DNA of 64,000 nt from positions 492,018-556,017 of the forward strand of contig NW_026516680.1 in assembly GCF_025766255.1 (NCBI RefSeq). Reading direction: 5' to 3'. Source of the DNA: Zychaea mexicana (lineage: Eukaryota > Mucoromycota > Mucoromycetes > Mucorales > Lichtheimiaceae). Of the stretch, positions 12,620-24,235 are shown piece after piece; the first letter of the stretch is position 1; each line of letters begins with the position of its first letter. The notes beneath the pieces were generated by a model. It saw nothing but the letters and a program-made list of their open reading frames with translations, was not told the origin of the DNA and did no database searches. The translations under genes were made by a program, and so were the position numbers.

Positions 12620-14757
12620 TTAATCTTCCTCTTCTTCGCTATCAGAAGTGTCTACAGCAAAGGATGCTTCGTAACAATCTGAGCAGTCTATTTTTGCATT
12701 TGTTGCGTGCTTTAAAGCTTGTACTGCTCCTGGGGTGATAGCAGCAAGAGAATCCAAAGTTACATTCTTGAGAGTTTTGACGTTGTAAAGACATGCTAGA
12801 GTACTGTCTGTAACACATCGCAGACCAAGCATAACGAATGTATGAAAGTCGGGAAGACGAGACAGATTTTCGCAAAAGCTATTAATGCCTTGTGGTGTTA
12901 ACCTCCGGCAATAACTAAGAGTGATATTCGTGAGCGATCTAATATCCAGGAGCATGTGGAGTAAAGCGTCGTCCATGAAGCTGCCTTCAATTAGAGCAAT
13001 ATCTTTCAATCGCTGTCCATCCAGTGGTTGCGCGAAGCTTTGTAATAGATGCTGCATGTCCTCATAGATAATATCGCACTTGTTCACCATCTTGAGGTTG
13101 TTCAGATGTTTGAAAGTCTCGATAGCACTAATGATACCCACATTACGCAAATCGCATCCAATAAGTGTCAATGACTCTACGGACGGTGATTTTTGCAGTA
13201 GAGAAGCCAGTGTAGCGTGAGCATCAGTGTACGATATCTCCAACCTTTTCAGGTTACTCAGTTCACCGAGATCTCGAAACCCGCTTCCGTTGTCAAAAAA
13301 GTTCATGGATATGCCTAGCTCCTCGATCGTTTCTCGATGTTCGTTCAAATATGGTACAAATTCGCTCAGATCGTCCAGATTGACAATAGCATATCGGAGT
13401 CCTTTTCGTGTTGCAGAGTTATCGTCAAGAAGACTTTTTGTCCACTGGTAATGGAATTGGTTGAAAACCAGGATTTCTAGATCGGGGCAGCAGCGGTGGA
13501 TCAAGGAAAATGTAGAAGATCGGCATCCATCCAAAGTCAGAAAGCGCAGTTTTTGACATCGCGGAAGTATCTCCTCCAAGCAGTCTCCTCGAAAACCACG
13601 CATGCAAAGCTCCAAGTGCGTCAGCGATGACATAAAAGGGGTACCAAACGAGCCGAGCGACTGTTTAGAATAAACAACCTTGTGCGAATACCGGAATTCT
13701 CTGAGATTTTGGCACATCCACAGCACGGTGCCAAACGGTATAAGTGGCAGATTCTCACGGTCAGAAATATCCAGCTTGGTCAGCGTACTTGCGACTCTTG
13801 ATACAGCAAGGATCAAATTACTAATGTTTTGAATTTTGCAGTCTATGACATAATACAATGAATGATTAGCATCGTCAGAGGCATTTTGGTTGCATGTACG
13901 TATTCTTGTATACTGTAGTATTAATAACACATACCACAAATTTCAAGTTTTTCTAGTTTCTTATATGTCCCCCTCATGATTTGCACGAGTGCTCCCTCAC
14001 AAAAGTGTTTGTCTGTGATATCTAAAAGTTCCAGATTCTCTACATGATGGCTGATTTTTGCTAGTTGCGCCAAGTCTGCCTCGGTAAAACCTAAATGACC
14101 TTGTATCCTGATCGTCGACCATATGCCAGGGCAGTCCGATAACCGAGTATGCCATGTTTTGGAGATTTTGAGGGTCCGTAACAGATTCTTTGTGTCAATG
14201 TGTTTCATGATATTTGACACGATCTCAAAAGGCACTGGAGCAACGATATCGATACGGCGTTCTTGTTGAGCTTTCGCTACTTTATAGTGCACTTGCAGTA
14301 AACTTCGCTGCTCATCATCCTTGATAGCTGCAAATCCTTGCTCGTAGATCTTGATTGCAGCCTGTTGATGGCCTCACGTGGAATGTAATTCACCGGCGCG
14401 CAGGTACCCGGTAGGTAACGAAGGTGCTGATTGTATTATCGTTTCGGCAACGCGCAATCCAAGTTCGAATTGCGCTTCCTTGCCCAAGGCAGCAGCGCGA
14501 ATGTCTAGGAGGGCTACACGCTTGTTTGCCAGCTTTTTAAGATCGAGTGTTGTGCTGTCGATCGCAGATCGGTAGCGGCCCTGGTTATAATGCTGAACGT
14601 TGTTTACGACAGATTCCAGAGAAACGTTGAGTGATTTGTGGTATGCACAATGCAAGCTGCCCACTTGCGACGATACGTTGCTCCAGTTGTTGATTCGGTG
14701 CTTGCGCTTAGGATTGTTATTGTCGACCTTGGAATCGGCTTTTCTTTTCATGATCAC
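12620..14757 (-). pseudogene. TPR/F-box/LRR protein (Pof3/Dia2-like architecture) interrupted by an in-frame TGA
   Basis: Two exons, 14757-13935 and 13842-12620, joined by a GTATGT/ATAG intron, give a 682-codon frame. The order is TPR repeat (YNQGRYRSAIDSTTLDLKKL, then AALGKEAQFELGLRVAETII), a second TPR (GHQQAAIKIYEQGFAAIKDD), F-box (APVPFEIVSNIMKHIDTKNL ... ISKTWHTRLSDCPGIWSTI), then leucine-rich repeats to an acidic C-terminus (DTSDSEEEED). Fission yeast Pof3 and budding yeast Dia2 share this order and are SCF ubiquitin-ligase substrate receptors. At 14376-14374 the frame has one TGA between LHST and GHQQAA; coding similarity runs straight through it. No intron explains it: the only near splice pair would remove 16 nt and shift frame. 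Everything else is intact, so this is a very young lesion, a sequencing error or a recoded stop. A product starting after the stop would keep the F-box and LRRs. Confidence 0.75.
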
Positions 14758-14792
14758 TCGCTTTTGGTCGGCACTTGTGGTACAATGGGTTT

Positions 14793-16139
14793 AAGAGCTA
14801 ACAATGGAAGTTATGCTGTCCTATGCGTGCACCAGTTTTTAAAGTTCGTACGTGACACAGGATCGGGATTCGAGGCGACAAAGTCAATCTTCGGCAGGCC
14901 ATCACACTTCAATAGCTCCTCTACAAATATGTGTCTGTATGTAAAAGCAGGCCGGATCACTTTTTTCCATTGTTATGTTAACATTTGCTATGTACTAGGT
15001 GAATTTTAAGACGGCCGTAAAAGTAGTTGTAATTGGTTTCACCCCTTTTGGACACTTCATTTCTTACTATGTATTTGGTATGTGTAGTACCAGCAGATGG
15101 TTGCGTTTTTTTAAATGCCTATACCTGCAAAGAAGCAAAGTATTTCATTACGATATAGCAATTATATCGTTAATAATTGTTCTTATATTTTCATATCAGA
15201 ATAATCAACATAATGATGTACGTACTATGATCGACGTATGTAACATTATGCTAATTGAAATCTTAACAATCGCCATAAATATGCAATAACTGCTGTATAC
15301 ATACAAAGAATGGAAATCAAGGGCTATTATCGCAATCGTTAATACGCATAATTAAGCTACTACATGGTAAAATACCTTTAGCTGTGGGCATTGTAGTTTC
15401 TTTCACGATTTATGATACGTAGTTCTACACAAGTGGCTGAGGTAGTAGCAGACAATGACAACAAAGCTGGAATCGATGATAACGGTAAATAAAGTTCAAA
15501 CTAAAATGGTGTACATGTTCCTATCAAGCATGCTTCTTGTCCTGCGACCAGCTAAGAGAAGAGACGACAGACATGTGCCATCCTTCCTGTATTTATAGCA
15601 ACGCTTGTGCTGTCTCGCAGAGAAATCTAACCATCCATTTGCCTCATAGTATACGAGTGAAGTGGCTGCAATACATCATTAAACTACACCATCGTAACAT
15701 GCGAAGAAGAATCAAATGTCAGCGATCATTGTTTCATCGTCCTGTCTTATAGGGTATGCTGTAGCATAGATAATAATATGTGTAAACACGTTGTGTTTGT
15801 TTCGTGAGCGTAACATTTACGCGCTTAACACGAGCAGTTTCTCATGCTATGCTTTGATGATTCAAACAAGGGAAAATCCTACCCTTTTGAGATAAAATGA
15901 GCTAGAAGATGATCTCCATAACAACGTCATATATCTGTGATTGTATACGGAAATGCCAAACATAACTTCGCGTACGATACAGGATGACAGGATGCCAGCA
16001 AAATCAGGTGACGGGTGTCATCCTATAACACGGGTCGCGATTCCGGAAATCGCGGGGTTCTTTATTACAAACGCGAACCTTTGAGCCCAGGAACTTTTTC
16101 ACCTGCACCTTAACAAAAAAAAAAAAAGAACAAAAGAAA
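14793..16139. other. Intergenic stretch upstream of CENP-P
   Basis: No recognisable exon on either strand. Near its right end are two short inverted repeats: a 9-bp pair at 15981-15989/16016-16024 and a hairpin CGCGATT-CCGGA-AATCGCG at 16036-16054. An A-rich leader follows, ending at the CENP-P start codon. Confidence 0.5.
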
Positions 16140-17863
16140 ATGACAGAATCCGACACTGATTCTGAAGAATTTCCTTTCGATTATCGAACTACAAACGATC
16201 GATTTCAAGAAAAGCTACGCGAAGCTCAAGAGAGTGCTGTTAATCGTCAAATAGAAGGAGATCTTGTATGCTTTGATTCAGTGTGCTTTTCAATTCATTA
16301 TTGCCATTAACTCTGATTAAACAAACCTAATAGGAACAAAATCAAAACAATAACGATCCTTTAGAAGTACAAAGTAGGGTGCTACGATTACAAGTTAATG
16401 CTGCTGAAAAACAAGTCCAGAAACTGCGCCAGCAGTTGGAAGCACGGAAGAAACGAAGAGAGCACGAGGCAGCCATTATGAAATTGACACCCGAGGAACG
16501 TGCAGATGCTATGGAAGTGGATCACGAAAATATTGACAATGATATCACTGATATGAAAGCTATATTGTAAGTATACCTGTTTATAAGGGGAAGGAAAGTC
16601 GGATGTGTCTGCTCGATGGTGTATATATATATGTGAGCGATTCAACCATCACTTACTCAATTCACTAACATTCACGACGACTGCAGCGATTATCTCCTCC
16701 ATATTGGAAGTGCACCACTCCCAAAAAATGCTGCTGATCTTTCTGGATCAAGCTTCGTACAACCGCATGCAGAGATCCGTGAACAAGCAATTAACAATCC
16801 GGAGGTTAGTGAACAATATTGAGACAAATGCTTATACCATATGCGTCCGATTTCTTTTTCTAATATGCATGTATATTAGATGGATCTTCAAGCCAAGTTT
16901 GGCCAGATGGTAATCTTGAAAGCAAACAATACAATTGTTAATGCAGCTGATGACAGCGGTAAGTGTTGTGATGCTTGTAAGAGAGAATATGTTTGTAGCA
17001 TTGTTTTGTTTCTGATATAGTTCCCATCTGTTGTGTATAGCCATACGACGCTGTGAGCTGTCTGGAAACGCTTATGATCAAGAATTCTCGGTTACGTTTG
17101 AAGTACTTGAATCTAAACTTTCAATTCAAAAACTGGACTTTACTACAAGCATTGATCTGGATGTAGATGCGGGTCCATTACTGCACAGGTAACATCAACT
17201 ATACAAGACAGTATACATGTAATATACGAGATAGTTAGCATTGCAAAAGTAACTCCTCCTTTTCATTTCGACTTTAGTATCAGAGAAGAACGTAATCTTC
17301 TCGCGTTTTTTCGGTTGTTAAGACATTATGCCAAACTGGAGCATGAACGCAAAACAACGTTCGAAAAACTGCTGGCGGTATATGCTAATCGATCGGTTTC
17401 GGTAGAACAAGTGGAGCTCGATCAATTGAAGTTCACAAGCACAAAGTATGAGACGATCTTATCTCAAATTATTATCTCTTTTTTTTATACTTTTAATTGA
17501 CATTCATCTCTTTTATTAAGTGAAAACAATCCTTTGGTGCTTGTATTACAGTGGCGAAACTATTTGCAAGAAATTGACAGACCTGGTGTTCCTGTGAATA
17601 TATGCGATGTTTTGAAACCTGACGTACAAATGAAGGGATCAGGTAACTTAATATAAGCTGTCGTTATCATTCTTGATATTCTTATGTTTATAGCACATTT
17701 TATTAAGTATATAAGCTTATTTGTTTATAACTGTGTATTAGGTGCTCAAGAGAGCTTAATGCAGAGTCTGCCTCATAATTTCCACCAGCTAATGAAGATG
17801 AGAGGAGTCTTCCTAGCAACACAGATCATTGTAAATACTGGACTTCAGCCAAATAAGTCATGA
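16140..17863 (+). CDS. CENP-P-like inner kinetochore (CCAN) subunit
   Basis: CENP-P pairs with CENP-O in the constitutive centromere-associated network. Eight exons (16140-16265, 16334-16566, 16687-16804, 16880-16958, 17041-17188, 17278-17445, 17521-17642, 17742-17863) join to 371 residues. The N-terminus holds a coiled coil (residues about 60-100; LRLQVNAAEKQVQKLRQQLE). The core resembles the CENP-P domain: RRCELSGNAYDQEFSVTFEV, a tandem-RWD-like strand set, then EERNLLAFFRLLRHYAKLEH and ERKTTFEKLLAVYAN. The last two line up well with human CENP-P, which has a similar EERKDLFMFFRSL ... RKRTF pattern. This is longer than the human protein because of its N-terminal extension. Assignment rests on pattern memory rather than a search, but spacing and motif order agree. 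Confidence 0.75.
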
Positions 17864-18166
17864 TCTAGTCACTTACTTGCGCTATCCCTCTTTTTACTGT
17901 AATAATAATGTACATAGTTAATATACTGTATATCCATCCGTCCAATTGATTAGTCATTAAGAAATGATGATAATCCACACTCTGGGTGATGGCAACATCG
18001 CGAATTATTTTGACTTCCCGCTCTGTCGCTCTGTCGCTTTTAAGTTTGACTGTCACAAAACAGCCTCTGCTGTCTTACCAACCACACTCTCACTTACTAT
18101 TCTATAATAACGCCCATTTTCTCTTTCTTTGGCGCGCGATCTTCGTAAATCCTCTTATAAAAAACC
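17864..18166. other. CENP-P to SNU114 spacer
   Basis: The 303-bp spacer must contain the CENP-P 3' end and the promoter and 5' UTR of the downstream gene on the same strand. No other feature is visible. Confidence 0.5.
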
Positions 18167-21100
18167 ATGGATGATCAACTTTATGACGAATTCGGCAACT
18201 ACATTGGCCCCGATCTAGAGGATGAAGACGAGGATCTGGGGCTCGAAGAGGAACAAGAGGAAGAAGAAGCCATTGGCGGCTTTGAAACGACACCTGTCCG
18301 AGGCGCTGGCAGTGGCGAGGAAGGCGAACGCGAGGAAGAACCTGTTGGAGAAACAGCTTTAATGCAAATTGATGGTGAGTGTATATAAAATGGGGTTGCC
18401 AGTTGATATTCTTGGGATTATGGAATAGTTTTCCGTCGTGATGCCATGACTTGGAAACATACCGCGCAAGCGCATTAAATTTGTCAATTACCACTGTTTA
18501 GACATTCCTCAAAACCAAATTGTTTTACATGAGGACAAAAAGTACTATCCTTCAGCTGAAGAAGTCTATGGTCCGGACGTGGAAGCCCTAGTACAAGAAG
18601 AAGATACACAGCCATTAACAGAACCTATTATTGCACCCGTCAAAGTGCGCAAATTCTTGTTGACCGAAAAGGATCTGCCCGATACACGATACAGCAAAGA
18701 GTAAGCGGTGTTCTTTTGTTTTCTTCTGATGGACAATGGACACTAACAGAGAAACTTAAAATCTTTATGATAGATTCATGACGGATATGATGAATTTCCC
18801 TGATCTCGTTCGCAATATTGCTGTTGTCGGTCATCTTCATCACGGAAAAACGTCGTTTGTCGATATGCTTGTTTCGGAAACGCATTATGTACCTATTAAC
18901 GTTGATGAACCGGTACGAAATCGTTAAACATCTCTATATACTCATATCTCGCTGAACAACTGTACAAAAATCTCAGTTTTACGATGCAAAACAACGACGA
19001 AAAAACTCACTCTGTAATACTTATTCAGGAACGATACACCGATACGCATACTTTGGAACGTGAACGAGGTCTCAGCATCAAAAGCATGCCTATGTCAATG
19101 GTGATGCAGGATGTTAATGACAAGTCGTATCTGTTGAATGTACTCGACACTCCAGGTAACATAATACTGACTCTCTTAACCTTTCTCTTGGACTTATGTT
19201 CGGATTCAATGGTTTTGAACTAATTGTATATGTGTGATGTTAGGCCACACCAACTTCATTGATGAGGTCGCTGCTGCAACACGTTTAGCTGACGGCGCTG
19301 TCATTGTGGTCGATGTTGTAGAAGGGGTATGGATAATTTCAAGTCTAGTCTAATATGCGTGAAGGAGTAAGGAAAAGGAATATTGAAAATGTTATTGTGG
19401 TGTAGGTTATGATCAACACCGAACAAGTTATCAAGCATTGTATCCGTGAAAAGATTGCCATGACTTTGGTTGTCAACAAAGTTGATCGTCTTATGCTCGA
19501 GTTGAAGCTACCTCCCACAGACGCGTATTTTAAATTGCGCCACACCATCGAAGAAGTAAACTCAATTATTAAGTAAGGCAATACAATTTATAAGGAAGAA
19601 AGGTTACTGTGATTATATGGTATTATGTACTCATACGCATTTTAATATACCAGAGCTACCCCTGGTGGTGAAAACATCCGTTTGTCGCCTGAACGAGGCA
19701 ATGTTTGCTTTGCTTCAAGCCAAACTGGCTGGTGCTTCTCTCTGAAATCTTTTGCACGGCTGTATAGCGATTCTTATGGTGAGAATAAAATCTGGAATAT
19801 TGGGAGTATCTTTGCTGTCGTGGAATTATACTTAACGCGCGTTTTTTCTTTTTGCAGAAGCCGAAATCGATGCTGACGAGTTCGCTAAGCGTCTTTGGGG
19901 CGAAATATTCTTCAATCCCGAGGAAGGATCGTTCCATCGCTCATCGCAGGGACGTGGCAGTAAGCGTTCCTTTGTTCACTTTATTCTCGAACCACTGTAC
20001 AAGTTATACTCTCAGGTAAGGGATAAACCAAGCTTCATTTTTTAGTTGATTTTCACCTAAGGACAAGTCGATCTAATGATGGGAATTTTCTTCCTTTAGG
20101 TTATCAGCGAAGATACTGCAGAGCTGAAAAGAACCTTGCGCTCGCTCGGCATCCGATTGAAGGAAAAGGATTATGGTCTCAACGTCAAGCCATTGCTTCG
20201 TGTCGTTTTGTCTCAGTTCTTTGGTCCTCCTTCTGGATTTGTTGATATGGTGGTACAGCACGTCCCCTCTCCTGCCGCTAACGCGCTTAAACGTATACAG
20301 CAAATCTACACCGGTCCACTTGATACCGAAATTGCAGAAGCCATGGAGAAGTGCGATCCTGAGGGTCCATTGGTCATTCACGTCACCAAGCTGTTTGATA
20401 ACGAAAGCGCAACTGGCTTTGATGCTTTTGGACGGGTGTTTAGTGGTACAGTACGAGCTGGCCAAACTGTACGCGTGCTCGGTGAAAGCTACACTATCGA
20501 CGATGAGGAAGATATGACCATGCAAAAGGTGTCTGATGCTTGGATCTTTGAGTCACGGTAAAATCCTCTTTTTCTATGTTTATATATACGACAATCTGCT
20601 GGTCCCTCGTATGCTTATCTATCCTACGATGCTTAAACAGATACCGTGTGCCTGTGGATGGTGTCCCTGCTGGCAATTGGGTTCTTTTGGGAGGCGTCGA
20701 CAGCTCTATCATTAAAACTGCAACCATCGTACAACATAAATGGAAGGAGGACTCTTACATCTTCCGCCCACTCCGTTTCCCAACTGCAGCTACGCTCAAA
20801 GTTGCTATTGAACCTATGAACCCTTCCGAATTACCAAAGATGCTGGATGGCTTACGGCGAATCAATAAGAGTTACCCTGTAGTAACTACAAAGGTATAGA
20901 CATATATATATATTGGAAGAATTTAATTATTCGAAAATGGAGTATCTGACCAACAATATCAATGCTAGGTTGAAGAATCTGGAGAGCATATTGTACTTGG
21001 TACTGGTGAACTGTATCTCGACTGTGTGCTCCATGACCTTCGTCGAATGTACGCCGAAATTGAGCTGAAGGTTGCAGATCCAGTTGTGCGGTTCTGTGAA

Positions 21101-22426
21101 ACAGTCGTGGAAACATCAGCGCTCAAATGTTTCGCAGAAACACCAAACAAAAAGTAAGAGGAACAGACATCATACATCACTTACCTGAAAGCTGTTTGCT
21201 CTTGAGGGAGGAATAACCAACTCTAACTATTATAAAAATAGGAACAAGTTGACATTCATCGCCGAACCTATGGAAAAGGGTCTTGCAGAGGATATCGAAA
21301 GCGGAAAAGTCAGCATCAACTGGCCAGCAAAGGAACTTGGCAACTATATGGAAAAGAACTACAACTGGGATGTTCTCGCATCACGGTCAATATGGGCATT
21401 CGGCCCGGATGACATGGGCCCCAATATTCTACTTGATGACACATTGCCTTCAGATGTCGATAAGAAACTATTATTCTCTGTAAAAGACTCGATCAAGCAA
21501 GGTTTCCAATGGGGTACCCGAGAAGGTCCCCTTTGTGATGAACGTAAGTTTATATTTTGTATATCATGATGTTTTCAAAGTGAAACGTGAATCTAATGAA
21601 AATGTTCTTTTCCTTCAGCCATACGAAATGTCAAATTTAGAATCCTAGACACAGTACTTGCAAATGAACCTATATATAGAGGTGGTGGTCAGATCATCCC
21701 TACTTCACGCCGCGTTTGCTATTCATCGTTTTTGACGGTAAGTTTATTAAAGACAAAGAAAGCAGACAACCATGCTATTTATTAGATCCGAGATTAACGG
21801 TCGCTCTTACTTTCAATGACAACGAACGATAGGCTACTCCTCGATTGATGGAACCAGTGTACTATGTTGAAATTCAGGCACCTGCCGACTGTGTTACTGC
21901 CGTATATGCAGTTCTACAACGACGAAGGTAAAAATGACGCGGAACATGTTACAGGGAAGTTAGCAATGTAGAATTAGACTGACAAAATTGTATAGAGGAC
22001 ATGTGACACAAGATATTCCCAAGCCTGGATCTCCATTATATACTGTCAAGGCATTTATTCCAGTGATTGATTCGTGTGGTTTTGAGACTGATTTGCGGAC
22101 ACACACACAAGGTCAGGCATTCTGCCAACAGATATTCGATCATTGGCAGATTGTTCCTGGAGATCCTCTTGACACGAGTATCGTGCTCAGACCATTGGAA
22201 GCAAGCCCAGCACAGCACTTGGCTCGAGACTTTATGGTTAAGACTAGAAGAAGAAAGGTAATATTTGTTGGTTATGAACACAAGTAATCTAGCTCCAGTG
22301 TAGCATTTGCTAATTACATGAGCTTTTTAATTGTGTATCTTGTAGGGTCTATCTGAGGATGTCAGCATAAACAAATACTTTGATGATCCAATGTTGTTAT
22401 CTTTGGCTCAGGGTAGCATTTTGTAA
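18167..22426 (+). CDS. SNU114: U5 snRNP GTPase Snu114/EFTUD2
   Basis: This EF-2-like GTPase of the U5 snRNP controls spliceosome activation and disassembly in the nucleus. Many short introns break the gene; exon 1 is 18167-18374. The N-terminus is the acidic tail typical of Snu114 ([20 protein letters not shown]), followed by [20 protein letters not shown]. GTPase motifs are G1 [10 protein letters not shown]2 region [21 protein letters not shown]3 [12 protein letters not shown] and G4 [20 protein letters not shown]. Domain II-V signatures follow: [80 protein letters not shown] and a C-terminus ending [15 protein letters not shown]. The G1 HHGKTS and the '[13 protein letters not shown]' segment separate it from ribosomal EF-2. 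No broken exon was seen. Confidence 0.95.
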
Positions 22427-22617
22427 AACCTATGTTTTTTAAATATTAAAAAAGTGTGCTTATTTCCGTTCCAACAAGTTAACTAAAAAAGTATACATAT
22501 TACTATTATCTCTCTAACATGAACAACCAAAGCTCTTTTATTTGCACGAAAGGAAATTGGCTACATAAAGAACAGAAAATATCTCCCTCCAATATACGCA
22601 TGTAGAAAGCAGCGTAA

Positions 22618-22875
22618 TTAAAGAGGCGGAAGAGGTGGAGCCGGTGGAAGTGGAGGGAGAGGAGGCAAAGGCGGGATTGGACCTATCACGATAGGTGGAA
22701 ATAGAGGGAAAGGTACAGGCACTGGACTAGGGAATTGAGGCCATTCATAGATGGGGTTACGGCCACGCTGCCATGCTTGAGATACTTCTTCATCAGCCTT
22801 TGCAGCTTGTTCATCTGCAGAAACAGTGGCAACAGTGGCAACGGCAAGGAATGGCAAGGAGAGAGCGAATTTCAT
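22618..22875 (-). CDS. Small secreted proline-rich protein
   Basis: An 85-residue single-exon frame. The N-terminus, MKFALSLPFLAVATVATVSA, is a clear signal peptide with a likely AxA-type cleavage before DEQAAK. A short charged segment follows (AKADEEVSQAWQRGRNPIYE), then WPQFPSPVPVPFP and a C-terminal run of PPLPPL units with almost no charged residue. There is no cysteine, so it is not a disulfide-stabilised effector type. It may be a cell-wall or extracellular protein, or the precursor of a peptide; the RGR tripeptide could be a processing site, which is inference only. I chose the second in-frame ATG (22875) because it places the signal peptide at the N-terminus; an upstream frame adds 13 residues. 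It lies tail-to-tail with SNU114. Confidence 0.65.
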   Translation of the reverse strand: MKFALSLPFLAVATVATVSADEQAAKADEEVSQAWQRGRNPIYEWPQFPSPVPVPFPLFPPIVIGPIPPLPPLPPLPPAPPLPPL

Positions 22876-23149
22876 CTTGTTATTGTTAAGTTGCTGAAGT
22901 AATAGGTGTAACAATGGTCGATAGAGTCGGTGAAAGGGGTTATCTACAGTGTCAGCTTAAATAGATTCGTCGATCCACCTTTCATTTTATCATAAACCTA
23001 ATTGAGTGCCCACATGATCCCTATAGTTTATCATCTAGTCGTGATACAGTAGGTCGGGGAAGAGCACACCAAAGAGCGGAGTACTTAATAATTCACCGGG
23101 CTCATACAAACGCGAGATCTCGAACTGATTTGAAATCAACTCTTTGACC

Positions 23150-23817
23150 ATGAACGCTTTCCGTACACTCGCCAGACCCGCACAACAATCAGCCAAGAGT
23201 AAGAGAGACTCTTGTTTTACCACAAGTGGAAATATAGTGCGTGTATATGCTATGCTAATGGTTGCTTGCACATAATCAGTTTCCCAGCGCATGTTCCATG
23301 CTGGTCTTCCCCGCTTCACGGGCAAAACCGTCGAAGCAAGCAGCACGAGCTTTGCTGAACTTGTCAACAAGGCCGATCACCCTGTCATTGTCGACTTTTA
23401 TGCAAAGTAAGGAAGAAAAGATTTGAAAGCAGCCTGGGTCGCGAATTCCCTTCCTAAACCTCGTTGTTTAACATAATAGCTGGTGCGGCCCATGCAAAAT
23501 GCTCGGCCCATTGTTGGAAAAGTCGGTTGCCGCTAACCCCAAGGTCACTTTGGTAAAACTGGATGTCGATGAAGCTGTTGAGCTCGCTGCCAAATACCAG
23601 GTAAGGCTTACTAGAGAAGCAGACTGGAGGGAAATGGGCTTATGTTTCCTTTATATCATGCAAAACATACTCACATACGCCCAAAACGTTTGATTAGATT
23701 GCCGCACTGCCTACTGTGGCTGCCTTCAACAAAGGCGAAGTTGTCGATCAATTTGTTGGTATGCGCAACGGCCCTCAGGTTGAGACCTTCGTCAAGAAGC
23801 ATGCCGAACTTGCTTAA
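23150..23817 (+). CDS. Mitochondrial-type thioredoxin
   Basis: Four exons (23150-23198, 23280-23406, 23480-23600, 23698-23817) give 138 residues. Exon 1 and the start of exon 2 encode an Arg/Ser/Ala-rich leader (NAFRTLARPAQQSAKISQR) typical of mitochondrial import. The thioredoxin fold follows: HPVIVDFYANWCGPCKML with the WCGPC redox centre, VTLVKLDVDEAVELAAKYQ, then IAALPTVAAFNKGEVVDQFV with the cis-proline in LPT. The active-site WCGPC is split from FYAN by an intron. This would act as a disulfide reductase in the mitochondrial matrix. A shorter start at the internal MFHAGLPRF would give a cytosolic-size form, but the upstream exon joins in frame with good splice borders. Confidence 0.88.
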
Positions 23818-24235
23818 ACTCACACCTGTACACCCACGCACTCAAAGAACACAAAACTAGTAATAAAGAGAAAATAGACTTTTGATATTAAAAGATAAAG
23901 CGTGGAAAGGAAAAAGAGAAAATGGAGGGCATAAAAGGATGTGATACGCATATACAAAGGTTGGGAGGGTTGTGACATTAATGTGTTTGTGTGTTTGATG
24001 GTTGATTATGCAAAGGGAGGTGAAAGGGGGGGGGAAGTATGCAACGCTCAATACGGAAACAAAAGGTGGAGAACTGATTCGGTTTCCTTCCTAGAAGGAT
24101 ACTGAAGCGAAGAAAATGTGGGTATGTGTGATAGAAGCGGGGAGAAAGGAAGAAATGCAAAAACGTAAATACATAGAAAACGGACCGAGAACATAATTAT
24201 AAATTATATAAGATAGAGCGAACAGCAGCGCAAGA
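23818..24235. other. Convergent spacer between thioredoxin and bHLH gene
   Basis: The two genes point toward each other and this interval must hold both 3' UTRs. AATAAAGAG at about 23861 is a plausible poly(A) signal for thioredoxin. No coding region is supported. Confidence 0.5.

Noticed and set aside
14360..14376. A tiny intron GTGAGG...CAACAG to remove the TGA
   Set aside because: It would be 16 nt long, shorter than any spliceosomal intron here, and its removal would shift the frame away from the conserved TPR.
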